Shown piece by piece: positions 51,634 to 64,000 of a DNA stretch of 64,000 nucleotides; within the stretch, counting starts at the first letter, position 1, and each line of letters starts with the position of its first letter. Origin of the DNA: Chloroflexota bacterium. Lineage in GTDB: Bacteria; Chloroflexota; UBA11872. The notes beneath the pieces are model-generated. The model saw only the letters and a list, made by a program, of their open reading frames with translations. It did no database searches and was not told the DNA's origin. A program made the translations under genes and the position numbers. Where the stretch lies: the NCBI GenBank assembly GCA_022826485.1, contig JAJDUU010000016.1:186001-250000 (forward strand), in the 5' to 3' direction.

Positions 51634-52023
51634 CTAGGACTTCAACTCGATGTCGACGCCTGCCGCCAGCTGCAGCCGCAGCAGCTCGTCCATGGTCTGC
51701 TGCGTCGGGTCGATGACGTCGATGAGGCGCTTGTGCGTGCGCATCTCGAACTGCTCACGCGAGTCTTTGTCGATGAAGGGCGATCGGATGACCGTCCACT
51801 TCTTCTTCTGGGTCGGCAGCGGGATTGGGCCGCGAACGTCCGCTCCCGTTCGGTCCGCCGCCTCGATGATGCGGCGGGCCGCATCGTCCAGGACCTTGTG
51901 ATCGTAGGCCTTGAGGCGAATGCGAATGCGCTGACGCGGGGCCTGTCGCCGGGCGCGCCCACTGGCGGGCCGCCCGGCCGACGGTTCGGCCGGAGTGTCG
52001 GCGGTTGCGCGTGCCTCGGCCAT
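51634..52023 (-). CDS. rpsJ: Ribosomal protein S10 (uS10) with N-terminal extension
   Basis: 129 aa from ATG 52023. The S10 core starts at [19 protein letters not shown] and includes [27 protein letters not shown] in family form. About 27 Ala/Pro/Arg-rich residues precede the core. It follows tuf by 5 bp. Confidence 0.96.
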   Translation of the reverse strand: MAEARATADTPAEPSAGRPASGRARRQAPRQRIRIRLKAYDHKVLDDAARRIIEAADRTGADVRGPIPLPTQKKKWTVIRSPFIDKDSREQFEMRTHKRLIDVIDPTQQTMDELLRLQLAAGVDIELKS

Positions 52024-52028
52024 CGCAG

Positions 52029-53231
52029 CTAGTTGACGATCCTGGTCACGACGCCGGCGCCAACCGTCACGCCGCCTTCGCGAATGGCAAAGTGAACGCC
52101 GTCCTCGAGGGCTACCGGCGCGCCGAGCTTCACCGACATCTCGATGTTGTCGCCGGGCACGCACATCTCGGTGCCCTCCGGCAAATTGACCTCGCCGGTG
52201 ACGTCGGTGGTGTGGATGTAGAACTGCGGGCGATAGCCATTGAAGAACGGCGTGTGGCGGCCGCCCTCGTCCTTGGTCAGGACGTAGACGTTCGCCATGA
52301 ACTCCGTATGCGGCGTGATGGAACCGGGGGCGGCCAGCACCATGCCACGCTCGACCTCGTGCCGCTCGATCCCGCGGAGCAAGCAGCCAACGTTGTCGCC
52401 GGCGACGCCTTCATCAAGCGTCTTGCGGAACATTTCGACGCCGGTGCACACGCGGCGGTCCACCAGGTCGCGCATGCCGACGATATCCACTTCCTCGCCC
52501 GGCGTGATGATGCCGCGCTCGACACGGCCCGTGACCACGGTTCCGCGCCCCTTGATGCCGAACACGTCTTCAATCGGCATCAGGAACGGCTCGTCGACCG
52601 GGCGCTGCGGCTCCTCGAAGTAGGTGTCGATCGTATCGACCAACTCGAGAATCGGTGCGAATTCCGGCGAGTCGGGATCGGTGCTTTCGGACTCCAGCGC
52701 GTGGAGGGCGCTGCCGCGCACGATCGGCACGTCGTCGCCCGGGAACTCGTATTTGTTCAGGAGATCCCGCAGCTCGAGCTCGACCAGCTCCAGCAATTCC
52801 TCGTCGTCCACCATGTCCACCTTGTTGAGGTAGACGACGATCGCGCCGACTTCAACCTGGCGTGCCAGCAGCACGTGCTCGAAGGTCTGCGGCATGGGGC
52901 CGTCGGGGGCGCTCACCACCAGGATGGCGCCGTCCATCTGCGCGGCTCCGGTGATCATGTTCTTGATGTAGTCGCGGTGGCCGGGCGCGTCGATGTGCGC
53001 GTAGTGACGGGATTCGCTCTCGTACTCAACGTGCGCGATCGAAATCGTGATCCCACGCTCGCGCTCCTCGGGCGCCTTGTCGATGGCGTCGAACGCCTCA
53101 AACTGCGCCAAGTCCTTCAGCGACAGCACCTTGGTGATGGCTGCCGTGAGCGTGGTTTTGCCATGGTCGACATGGCCGATGGTGCCGACGTTGACATGCG
53201 GCTTCGTGCGTTCGAACTTGACTCGTCCCAT
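52029..53231 (-). CDS. tuf: Elongation factor Tu
   Basis: Delivers aminoacyl-tRNA to the ribosome, 400 aa. G1 GHVDHGKTT (20-28), G2 ERERGITI, G4 NKVDM and domains 2-3 are intact. The G3 segment reads [12 protein letters not shown] (81-92), whereas bacterial EF-Tu normally has DCPGHADYVKNM: Ala82 replaces Cys and Arg86 replaces Ala, as in archaeal/eukaryotic EF1A. The catalytic His85 is kept. Only copy in the window, between fusA and rpsJ. Confidence 0.97.
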   Translation of the reverse strand: MGRVKFERTKPHVNVGTIGHVDHGKTTLTAAITKVLSLKDLAQFEAFDAIDKAPEERERGITISIAHVEYESESRHYAHIDAPGHRDYIKNMITGAAQMDGAILVVSAPDGPMPQTFEHVLLARQVEVGAIVVYLNKVDMVDDEELLELVELELRDLLNKYEFPGDDVPIVRGSALHALESESTDPDSPEFAPILELVDTIDTYFEEPQRPVDEPFLMPIEDVFGIKGRGTVVTGRVERGIITPGEEVDIVGMRDLVDRRVCTGVEMFRKTLDEGVAGDNVGCLLRGIERHEVERGMVLAAPGSITPHTEFMANVYVLTKDEGGRHTPFFNGYRPQFYIHTTDVTGEVNLPEGTEMCVPGDNIEMSVKLGAPVALEDGVHFAIREGGVTVGAGVVTRIVN

Positions 53232-53272
53232 TCGCTGCGTGCTCCTGATGCGCCGGCCGAGCGGCCCTGCGC

Positions 53273-55342
53273 CTAAACTCCTGTGAGAACTTCCTGTCCC
53301 GTCCCGGCCCCCGGCCGGACGGCGTAGTGTGAAAACTCCATCGAGAACGTGCCCCGGCCCTGAGTGGCCGAGCGTAACGCACTAGCGTACCCAAACATTG
53401 TGGCCAGCGGTACCTCTGCGCGAATAATGCTCGATCCGCCCCGCGGTTCGGTCCCCTGGACCTCGCCGCGTTTGGACAACAAGCCCGCCAGCACGTCGCC
53501 GACATGTTCGTCGGGGATCACCACATCGACGGCCATCACAGGCTCCAGCACCGCGGTCCCCGACCGCCGCAGGGCTTCTTCCACCGCCCACGCTCCGGCG
53601 ATTTCGAAGGCAATCTCGGAGGAGTCGACCTCGTGCGACGATCCGTCGATGATGCGGACTAGCACGTCAATGACCGGGAATCCCTGGAGCCCGCCGGTCA
53701 GCGCGCGCCGCGCCCCGCGCTGAGCCGCGGGCAGAAAGCCGAGCGGGATGGCGCCGCCGACGATTCGCGTCTCGATTTCAACCCCCGCGCCCGGTTCGAG
53801 CGGCTCGAGCTCGACGACCACGTGGCCATATTGCCCGCGCCCGCCCGTCTGGCGGATAAAGCGACCGGGCGCCTGCACCGCCCGCAATGGGCGCTCACGA
53901 TAGGCCACCTGCGGGCGGCCCACGTTGGCGCCGACGCGGAACTCACGCAGCAGACGATCGACGATGACCTCGAGGTGCAACTCGCCCATGCCGGCGATCA
54001 GCGTCTGGCCCGTTTCCTCGTCGCTTCGAACCTGGAAGGTCGGGTCCTCATCGCCGAGCTTGCCCAGCGCCGTGATGATCCGGTCCTGGTCGGCTCGGCT
54101 CTTGGGTTCGATGGCAATCGTCACGACGGGATCGGGGAAGGTGATGGCTTCCAGCAGCACGGGATGCGCCGGGTCGGCCAGCGTGTCTCCGGTGCTCACG
54201 TCGCGCATGCCAACGGCCGCGACGATATCGCCGGGAACGATCGGGTCCTTGATTTCCTCGCGCTTGTCGGCGTGCATGCGCAGCACGCGGCTCAAGCGCT
54301 GCCGCTTACCGGTTCCGACGTTGAGCACGGTCGTCCCGGGCTCGATCCGACCGGAGTAGACCCGGAAGTACGCCAGCTTGCCCGAATGCGGGTCAGCCAC
54401 CATCTTGAACGCGAGCGCCGCGAACGGCGTGTCTTCGGACGCCCCTCGCTCGAGCGTTTCGTCGGTCGCGGGATCAATGCCGCGAACGGGCGGCACGTCC
54501 AGCGGCGAGGGCAGGTAGTGCGTCACCGCATCCAATACGGGCTCGATGCCGCGGTTTCGCAGCGCGCTGCCAAATAGAACCGGCACAAGCTCTAATTCAA
54601 TGGTGCCGCGTCGCAGCGCGGCGATGATCGACGCGGAGTCCACGTCGTGGTCGTCGAGGTAAAGCTCCGCAATGTGGTCGTCGAATTCACTCAGCGCTTC
54701 CAGCAGTTGCATCCGCGCAACGACCGCCACGTCCGCCAGATCGTCCGGGATCGCCTCGACCGACGGTTGAGACACTCCATCAGCGGCCCACACGATGGCT
54801 TGCATGTCGATCAGGTCGATCACTCCCCGGAATTCCTGCTCGCGGCCCATGGGGAGTTGAACCGGCACCGGGTTCGCTCCAAGCCGCTCGCGAATGGAGC
54901 GAACCGCCGCGTCGGGATCGGCCCCAACGCGGTCCATCTTGTTGATGAAGGCCACGCGCGGCACGTCGTACTTGTCGGCCTGGCGCCAGACGGTCTCGGA
55001 CTGCGGCTCCACGCCATGCACGGCGTCGAAGACCACCAGTCCGCCATCCAGGACGCGCAGCGATCGTTCGACCTCTGCGGTGAAATCCACGTGCCCGGGC
55101 GTGTCGATGATGTTGATGCGGCAGTCCCGCCAGTAGCACGTGGTGGCCGCCGCAACGATTGTGATGCCGCGCTCACGCTCTTGCGCCATCCAGTCCATCT
55201 GCGTCGTGCCGTCGTCGATGACGCCGATGCGATGGATCCGCCCCGTATAGAAGAGGATGCGCTCGGTGGTGGTGGTCTTGCCGGCATCGATGTGGGCGAT
55301 GATGCCGATGTTGCGAGTTTGCGCGATGTCAGTTTCGGACAT
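53273..55342 (-). CDS. fusA: Elongation factor G
   Basis: Ribosomal translocase, 689 aa, five domains. GTPase motifs are [37 protein letters not shown] and NKMDRVGAD. Domain IV carries the tip region ([13 protein letters not shown]), and domain V ends the protein. Transcribed in the order rpsG-fusA-tuf. Confidence 0.97.
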   Translation of the reverse strand: MSETDIAQTRNIGIIAHIDAGKTTTTERILFYTGRIHRIGVIDDGTTQMDWMAQERERGITIVAAATTCYWRDCRINIIDTPGHVDFTAEVERSLRVLDGGLVVFDAVHGVEPQSETVWRQADKYDVPRVAFINKMDRVGADPDAAVRSIRERLGANPVPVQLPMGREQEFRGVIDLIDMQAIVWAADGVSQPSVEAIPDDLADVAVVARMQLLEALSEFDDHIAELYLDDHDVDSASIIAALRRGTIELELVPVLFGSALRNRGIEPVLDAVTHYLPSPLDVPPVRGIDPATDETLERGASEDTPFAALAFKMVADPHSGKLAYFRVYSGRIEPGTTVLNVGTGKRQRLSRVLRMHADKREEIKDPIVPGDIVAAVGMRDVSTGDTLADPAHPVLLEAITFPDPVVTIAIEPKSRADQDRIITALGKLGDEDPTFQVRSDEETGQTLIAGMGELHLEVIVDRLLREFRVGANVGRPQVAYRERPLRAVQAPGRFIRQTGGRGQYGHVVVELEPLEPGAGVEIETRIVGGAIPLGFLPAAQRGARRALTGGLQGFPVIDVLVRIIDGSSHEVDSSEIAFEIAGAWAVEEALRRSGTAVLEPVMAVDVVIPDEHVGDVLAGLLSKRGEVQGTEPRGGSSIIRAEVPLATMFGYASALRSATQGRGTFSMEFSHYAVRPGAGTGQEVLTGV

Positions 55343-55359
55343 GGTGGGAAGGGCTCGGG

Positions 55360-55830
55360 CTAAAACGCGTAGATGGCGAACGCGCGATTCGCCTCGGCCA
55401 TGCGATGCATTTCCTCACGCCGGCGCACCGCGCCGCCCTGGCCGGAGGCTGCATCGAGAAGTTCAAACGCCAGACGCTCGCGCATCGAGCGACCAGGCCG
55501 CGCCCGCGCCGAGCTGATGAGCCAGCGGACAGCCAGGGAATAGCGCCGGTCTCCGCGAATCTCGACCGGCACCTGATAGGTTGCGCCGCCGACGCGGCGC
55601 GGCTTGACTTCGATTTGCGGCATGACGTTGCGAATCGCCTCTTCAAACGCGTCAAGCGCCGGCATGCCGCCTCGCTCTTCCACGAGGTCGAAGGCGCCGT
55701 AGACGATCGCCTGCGCCTTGGCCTTGTAGCCGTGACGCATCAGCTTGTTGATAAAGCGCTCCACCGTCCGGTTGTTGTATTTCGGATCGGGCGCGGTCAT
55801 ACGCCGCTCGGGGCGCTTCCGGCGTGGCAT
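55360..55830 (-). CDS. rpsG: Ribosomal protein S7 (uS7)
   Basis: 156 aa. [35 protein letters not shown] and [17 protein letters not shown] are diagnostic of this head-domain initiator protein. Confidence 0.98.
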   Translation of the reverse strand: MPRRKRPERRMTAPDPKYNNRTVERFINKLMRHGYKAKAQAIVYGAFDLVEERGGMPALDAFEEAIRNVMPQIEVKPRRVGGATYQVPVEIRGDRRYSLAVRWLISSARARPGRSMRERLAFELLDAASGQGGAVRRREEMHRMAEANRAFAIYAF

Positions 55831-55923
55831 GTTGCTGAATCTCCTAGTTAGTGTGCGGCGCCGTGGGTTGGGGCAATCCGTATGCCATCGAGGGCTACCG
55901 ATTGCTCCACGAGAGAGCTAAAC

Positions 55924-56337
55924 CTACGCGCCGCGCCGGGTGCCGTATTTCGACCGCCCCTGCTTGCGATTCTCGACGCCCGTGGCATCCAGCGGTCCTC
56001 GTACGACGTGATAGCGCACGCCGGGCAGATCCTTGACGCGTCCGCCGCGAATCAGGACGACGGAGTGCTCCTGGAGTTGATGACCTTCGCCGGGAATGTA
56101 GGCCGTGACCTCCATCCCATTCGACAAACGAACACGCGCCACCTTGCGCAGCGCGGAGTTCGGCTTTCGCGGTGTGACGGTGCGCACCAGCGTGCAGACG
56201 CCGCGCTTTTGGGGCGCTCCGCGCGTGCGGACCATGCGCCGCCGCAGGCCGTTGTAAGCGAAGTGCAGCGCAGGCGCCGTCACCTTGCGCCGTGACTTGC
56301 GCCGGCCCTTGCGAACGAGCTGATTTATTGTTGGCAC
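55924..56337 (-). CDS. rpsL: Ribosomal protein S12 (uS12) with Arg at the streptomycin position
   Basis: Decoding-centre protein, 137 aa. [17 protein letters not shown] starts it, then about 15 extra residues (25-39, [15 protein letters not shown]) precede APQKRGVC. The decoding loop reads [16 protein letters not shown]: the first Lys of the usual PKKPNS is Arg57, which corresponds to the K43R substitution giving streptomycin resistance in Mycobacterium tuberculosis. The second loop [19 protein letters not shown] is normal. First small-subunit gene after rpoC. Confidence 0.97.
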   Translation of the reverse strand: MPTINQLVRKGRRKSRRKVTAPALHFAYNGLRRRMVRTRGAPQKRGVCTLVRTVTPRKPNSALRKVARVRLSNGMEVTAYIPGEGHQLQEHSVVLIRGGRVKDLPGVRYHVVRGPLDATGVENRKQGRSKYGTRRGA

Positions 56338-56409
56338 ACAACCACCAAGGTCTATCGAATCAGGGGCACGACAAAACAGGACGCACGGTGGCGCCCGCCT
56401 CGGACGCTA

Positions 56410-60936
<4,527 letters not shown>

Positions 60937-60950
60937 GCTCGTTTTGCCTC

Positions 60951-63900
60951 CTACAGCCGGTATTCGCGGCCTTGAATGTTGATGCCGTCCAGGTCCGGCA
61001 ACATGTCATGCGAGTGCTCCACCACCAGCGGGACCTCTTCTTCGTATTCGTCGAGAATGTCGACCGCCACGCCCAAGCTCTGGAGCTCTTTGACGAGCAC
61101 GCGGAACGACTCGGGGATGCCGGGTTCCAGGATTGTTTCGCCCTTCACGATGGCCTCATAGGTCTTGACGCGACCGAGGATGTCGTCGGACTTCACGGTG
61201 AGCATTTCCTGCAACGTGTGGGCGGCGCCATAGGCCTCGAGCGCCCACACCTCCATCTCACCAAAGCGCTGGCCGCCCATTTGCGCCTTGCCGCCGAGCG
61301 GCTGCTGCGTGATGAGCGAGTAGGGCCCGGTGGACCGGGCGTGAATCTTGTCGTCCACCATGTGCCCAAGCTTCATCATGTAGATCACGCCCACGACGAC
61401 TTCCTGGTCGAACGGTTCGCCCGTGCGACCGTCGATCAGGCGCGCCTTGCCGTGCTCGGGCAGGTCGGCCTCCGCAAGCGCCGCGATGATGTCGGCCTCG
61501 TCGGCGCTGTCGAAGACGGGCGTGATCGCCCGGAAGTCCATCTTGGCCGCCGCTCGGCCCAGGTGGCTCTCGAGCGACTGCCCCACGTTCATCCGGGAGG
61601 CCACCCCGAGGGGATTCAGGATGAGGTCGATGGGCGTGCCGTCTTCGAGGTGCGGCATGTCCTCTTCGGCCAGGATCATTGAGACCACGCCTTTGTTGCC
61701 GTGGCGTCCGGCCATCTTGTCGCCGACCATCAGCTTGCGCTTGGACGCCACGCTCACCCGCACCATTTCGGTCACGCCGGCCTGGAGGTCGGCGGCGTCG
61801 TCCGCCGTAAACCGCTTCACGTCGATCACCCGCCCGGACTCACCAGTGGGCAGGTGCTTGGAGGTGTCCTTGACCTCGCGCGCATCGCGGCCAAAGATCG
61901 CCCGCAACAGGCGATCCTCGCCGCTGAGCTCGGTTTCGCCCTTCGGCGTGATCTTGCCGACCAGGATGTCGTCGGGCCCAACCTCGGCGCCCACATAGAC
62001 GACCCCGGTGTCGTCCAGGTTGCGCAGGCCCTCTTCGCTCTGATTGGGAATGTCCCGGGTGATTTCCTCGGGTCCCAGCTTGGTGTCGCGAGCCTCGACC
62101 TCGTACTGCTCGATGTGGATCGAGGTGAAGACGTCGTCCTTGACCAAACGCTCGCTGACGACGATGGCGTCCTCGTAGTTGCCGCCTTCCCAGAACATGA
62201 AGGCCACGAGGATGTTCTGCCCGAGAGAGAGCATGGTGTCGCTGGTTGCCATGCTCTCGGCGATGACCTCTCCGGCCTGGACGTCGTCCCCGACCCGCAC
62301 CACCGGCCGCTGGCTGATGCACGTGGCCGTGTTGGAGCGCTCGAACTTGCGCAACCGATAGGTGTGCTCGCCCTCGTCCGGATGCTCCACCACGATCTCG
62401 CGCGCGGTGACCTGGCTCACGCTGCCGTCGGCGACGGCGCTCACCATGTGCCCGGAGTCTTGCGCGGCGCGCGTCTCCATGCCCGTGGCCACCAGCGGCG
62501 CCTCGGGCGTGATCAGCGGCACGGCCTGCCGCTGCATGTTGGCCCCCATCAGGGCGCGGTTCGCGTCGTCATGCTCCAGGAAAGGAATCATGGCGGCGGG
62601 CACGCTCACGATCTGCTGCGGCGAGGCGTCGATGAACTCGACGTCCGTCACCGGCGACTCGTGAATCTGCGCGCCGTGGCGCACCGACACGCGGTCGGCC
62701 GCGAACTCGCCGTTGGGCTTCAACGCCGCGTTCGCCTGGGCGATGGTGAACTGCTCTTCGGCGTCAGCGGTCATGTATTCGATCTCATCGGTGACCCACG
62801 GGCGAACCGCGATCTCGGCGTCGCCGTTCGCGGCGGCCAGAGTCGCGGCGGCCTCGGGCGTGATGGCCTCGCCCGCCGCCACTAATTCCTCGCCGCCGTC
62901 CGGTGCCTGAATCGGCGCGGTGACGGTTCGACCTTCGAGCGCCGCGGCATCGGACGCCGGCACGCTCTGGGCCACCCGCCGATAGGGCGTTTCGATGAAT
63001 CCGTAGGGATTCACCTTGGCGAAGGTCGCCAGGGTATTGATCAGGCCGATGCTCGGTCCTTCCGGCGTCTCGATCGGACACACGCGGCCGTAGTGGCTGT
63101 AGTGCACGTCGCGGACGTCGAATCCGGCGCGCTCACGCGAGAGTCCGCCCGGCCCCATGGCGCTGAGGCGACGCTTGTGCCCCAGCTCGGCCAGAGGATT
63201 GGCCTGGTCCATGAACTGGGACAGCTGGCTGCCGCCGAAGAACTCCTTGATCGCGGCGGTTACCGGCCGCGTGTTGATCAGCCCCGAGGGCGTGGCTTCG
63301 GCCGCGTCCTGAATGCTCATGCGTTCCTTGATCACCCGCTCCATTCGGAGCAGGCCGATCCGAAATTGCTCGGCCAACAGCTCGCCAACCGCGCGCACGC
63401 GCCGGTTGCCGAGGTGGTCGATGTGGTCGGGTTGTCCCTGCTCGACATTGAGGCTGACGATTTCGCGCACGATTGCCAGCAGGTCCTCGGGCCGCAGCGT
63501 GCGCGTCTCGTCGTCGGGATCGGCGCTCAGCCGCTTATTCAGCTTGTATCGCCCAACCGGGCCGAGGTCGTAGCGGCGAATCGTGAAGAACGTCTGCTCG
63601 ATGAGGGCGCGGGCGTTGTCCACCGTCGCCGGATCGCCGGGGCGCAGACGGTGGTAGAGCTCGATGAGGCCGTCTTCGTGACTGACGGCCGAGTCGCGCC
63701 GCGTGGTGGCGTCGCCGATCGTGGACCGAATGAACTGGTGGTCCGGGTCGGTGTCGATGTCGGCGAACAGCTTGAGCAGCACGTCGTCCGAGCCCCAGTC
63801 CGGCGAAATGGCGCGCAAGAAAGTCGTTACGGGAAGACGCCGCTTGCGGTCGATCTTCACACCGATCAAGTTCTGGTTCGCCGTTTCGAACTCGAGCCAC

Positions 63901-64000
63901 GCACCGCGCTTCGGGATGAGCTTGGCGCCGAAGCGACGCCGTCCCGTGGCCGGATCGTCCTCAGCCGAGAAGTAGACCCCGGGCGAGCGCACGAGCTGGC
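60951..64000 (-). CDS. rpoB: RNA polymerase subunit beta (5' end beyond window)
   Basis: About 1016 codons of the beta subunit. The frame is open to the window edge and begins [10 protein letters not shown], so the N-terminal lobe start lies outside. The rifampicin region [32 protein letters not shown] is recognisable in family form; its residues include SQFMD and HKRRLSA. The active-site and clamp motifs [20 protein letters not shown] and [21 protein letters not shown] are present, and it ends EYRL. A ~100-residue variable insert is seen around 370-470. Confidence 0.97.
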   Translation of the reverse strand, partial: QLVRSPGVYFSAEDDPATGRRRFGAKLIPKRGAWLEFETANQNLIGVKIDRKRRLPVTTFLRAISPDWGSDDVLLKLFADIDTDPDHQFIRSTIGDATTRRDSAVSHEDGLIELYHRLRPGDPATVDNARALIEQTFFTIRRYDLGPVGRYKLNKRLSADPDDETRTLRPEDLLAIVREIVSLNVEQGQPDHIDHLGNRRVRAVGELLAEQFRIGLLRMERVIKERMSIQDAAEATPSGLINTRPVTAAIKEFFGGSQLSQFMDQANPLAELGHKRRLSAMGPGGLSRERAGFDVRDVHYSHYGRVCPIETPEGPSIGLINTLATFAKVNPYGFIETPYRRVAQSVPASDAAALEGRTVTAPIQAPDGGEELVAAGEAITPEAAATLAAANGDAEIAVRPWVTDEIEYMTADAEEQFTIAQANAALKPNGEFAADRVSVRHGAQIHESPVTDVEFIDASPQQIVSVPAAMIPFLEHDDANRALMGANMQRQAVPLITPEAPLVATGMETRAAQDSGHMVSAVADGSVSQVTAREIVVEHPDEGEHTYRLRKFERSNTATCISQRPVVRVGDDVQAGEVIAESMATSDTMLSLGQNILVAFMFWEGGNYEDAIVVSERLVKDDVFTSIHIEQYEVEARDTKLGPEEITRDIPNQSEEGLRNLDDTGVVYVGAEVGPDDILVGKITPKGETELSGEDRLLRAIFGRDAREVKDTSKHLPTGESGRVIDVKRFTADDAADLQAGVTEMVRVSVASKRKLMVGDKMAGRHGNKGVVSMILAEEDMPHLEDGTPIDLILNPLGVASRMNVGQSLESHLGRAAAKMDFRAITPVFDSADEADIIAALAEADLPEHGKARLIDGRTGEPFDQEVVVGVIYMMKLGHMVDDKIHARSTGPYSLITQQPLGGKAQMGGQRFGEMEVWALEAYGAAHTLQEMLTVKSDDILGRVKTYEAIVKGETILEPGIPESFRVLVKELQSLGVAVDILDEYEEEVPLVVEHSHDMLPDLDGINIQGREYRL

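Noticed and set aside
53190-53205. TTGACATGC in tuf as a further motif copy
   Set aside because: Final bases differ, and the sequence codes conserved N-terminal EF-Tu residues.

Overview
The window is 64 kb of high-GC bacterial chromosome (about two thirds GC by eye), densely coded, with many GTG/TTG starts and four-base ATGA/GTGA gene overlaps. Gene content suggests Chloroflexota, possibly a marine or SAR202-like lineage. The evidence is MEP-pathway isoprenoid genes, lysine synthesis through DapL, ScpAB, and a set of sulfatase, enolase-superfamily, SDR and ceramidase-like genes. The phylum is an inference from gene content; no 16S gene is present.

Left part (1-20.7 kb): dxr (cut by the window edge), rseP and ispG; a Tdh-like dehydrogenase convergent with an EamA transporter; the mismatch-repair pair mutS-mutL; an SDR; a palindromic repeat; a sulfatase-like gene; a one-carbon operon metF-fchA-folD on the minus strand; then miaA-dapF-dapL-hflX and a ceramidase-like gene. 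Several catalytic positions are unusual: RseP carries an inserted PA-like domain, MutS has Ile in place of the mismatch-wedge Phe, and FolD has lost two catalytic residues beside a separate cyclohydrolase, FchA.

Centre (20.7-33 kb): a Xer-like tyrosine recombinase, an HD-domain protein, a 508-bp gene-poor region with a perfect 14-bp inverted repeat, an acyltransferase, an enolase-superfamily gene, an M23 peptidase with a beta-propeller partner, the glycine cleavage genes gcvH-gcvPA-gcvPB, a MazG fusion and a SAM hydrolase. This region holds the most striking signal. The 9-mer TTRACATAA (reverse TTATGTMAA) occurs ten times, all between 5.8 and 32.8 kb. The five copies left of 21.7 kb are all on the plus strand and the five right of 22.7 kb are all on the minus strand. 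It matches the XerD half-site of bacterial dif sites. The orientation switch brackets the inverted repeat at 22453-22484, which has a dif-like 11-6-11 layout, and lies next to the recombinase gene. I propose a replication-terminus or chromosome-segregation module (dif plus polar XerD- or KOPS-like sites). This is a hypothesis.

Right part: a short plus-strand group (site-2 protease, HD protein, scpA, scpB) is followed from 35.3 kb to the window end by an uninterrupted minus-strand block in transcription order: rpoB-rpoC-rpsL-rpsG-fusA-tuf, the S10 operon, the spc operon with secY-adk-map-infA-rpmJ, the alpha operon rpsM-rpsK-rpsD-rpoA-rplQ, then truA-rplM-rpsI. Several translation proteins carry lineage-type insertions or tails (IF-1, S12, S14, S17, S10), and EF-Tu has an eEF1A-like G3 motif. 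I found no tRNA, rRNA or CRISPR array.
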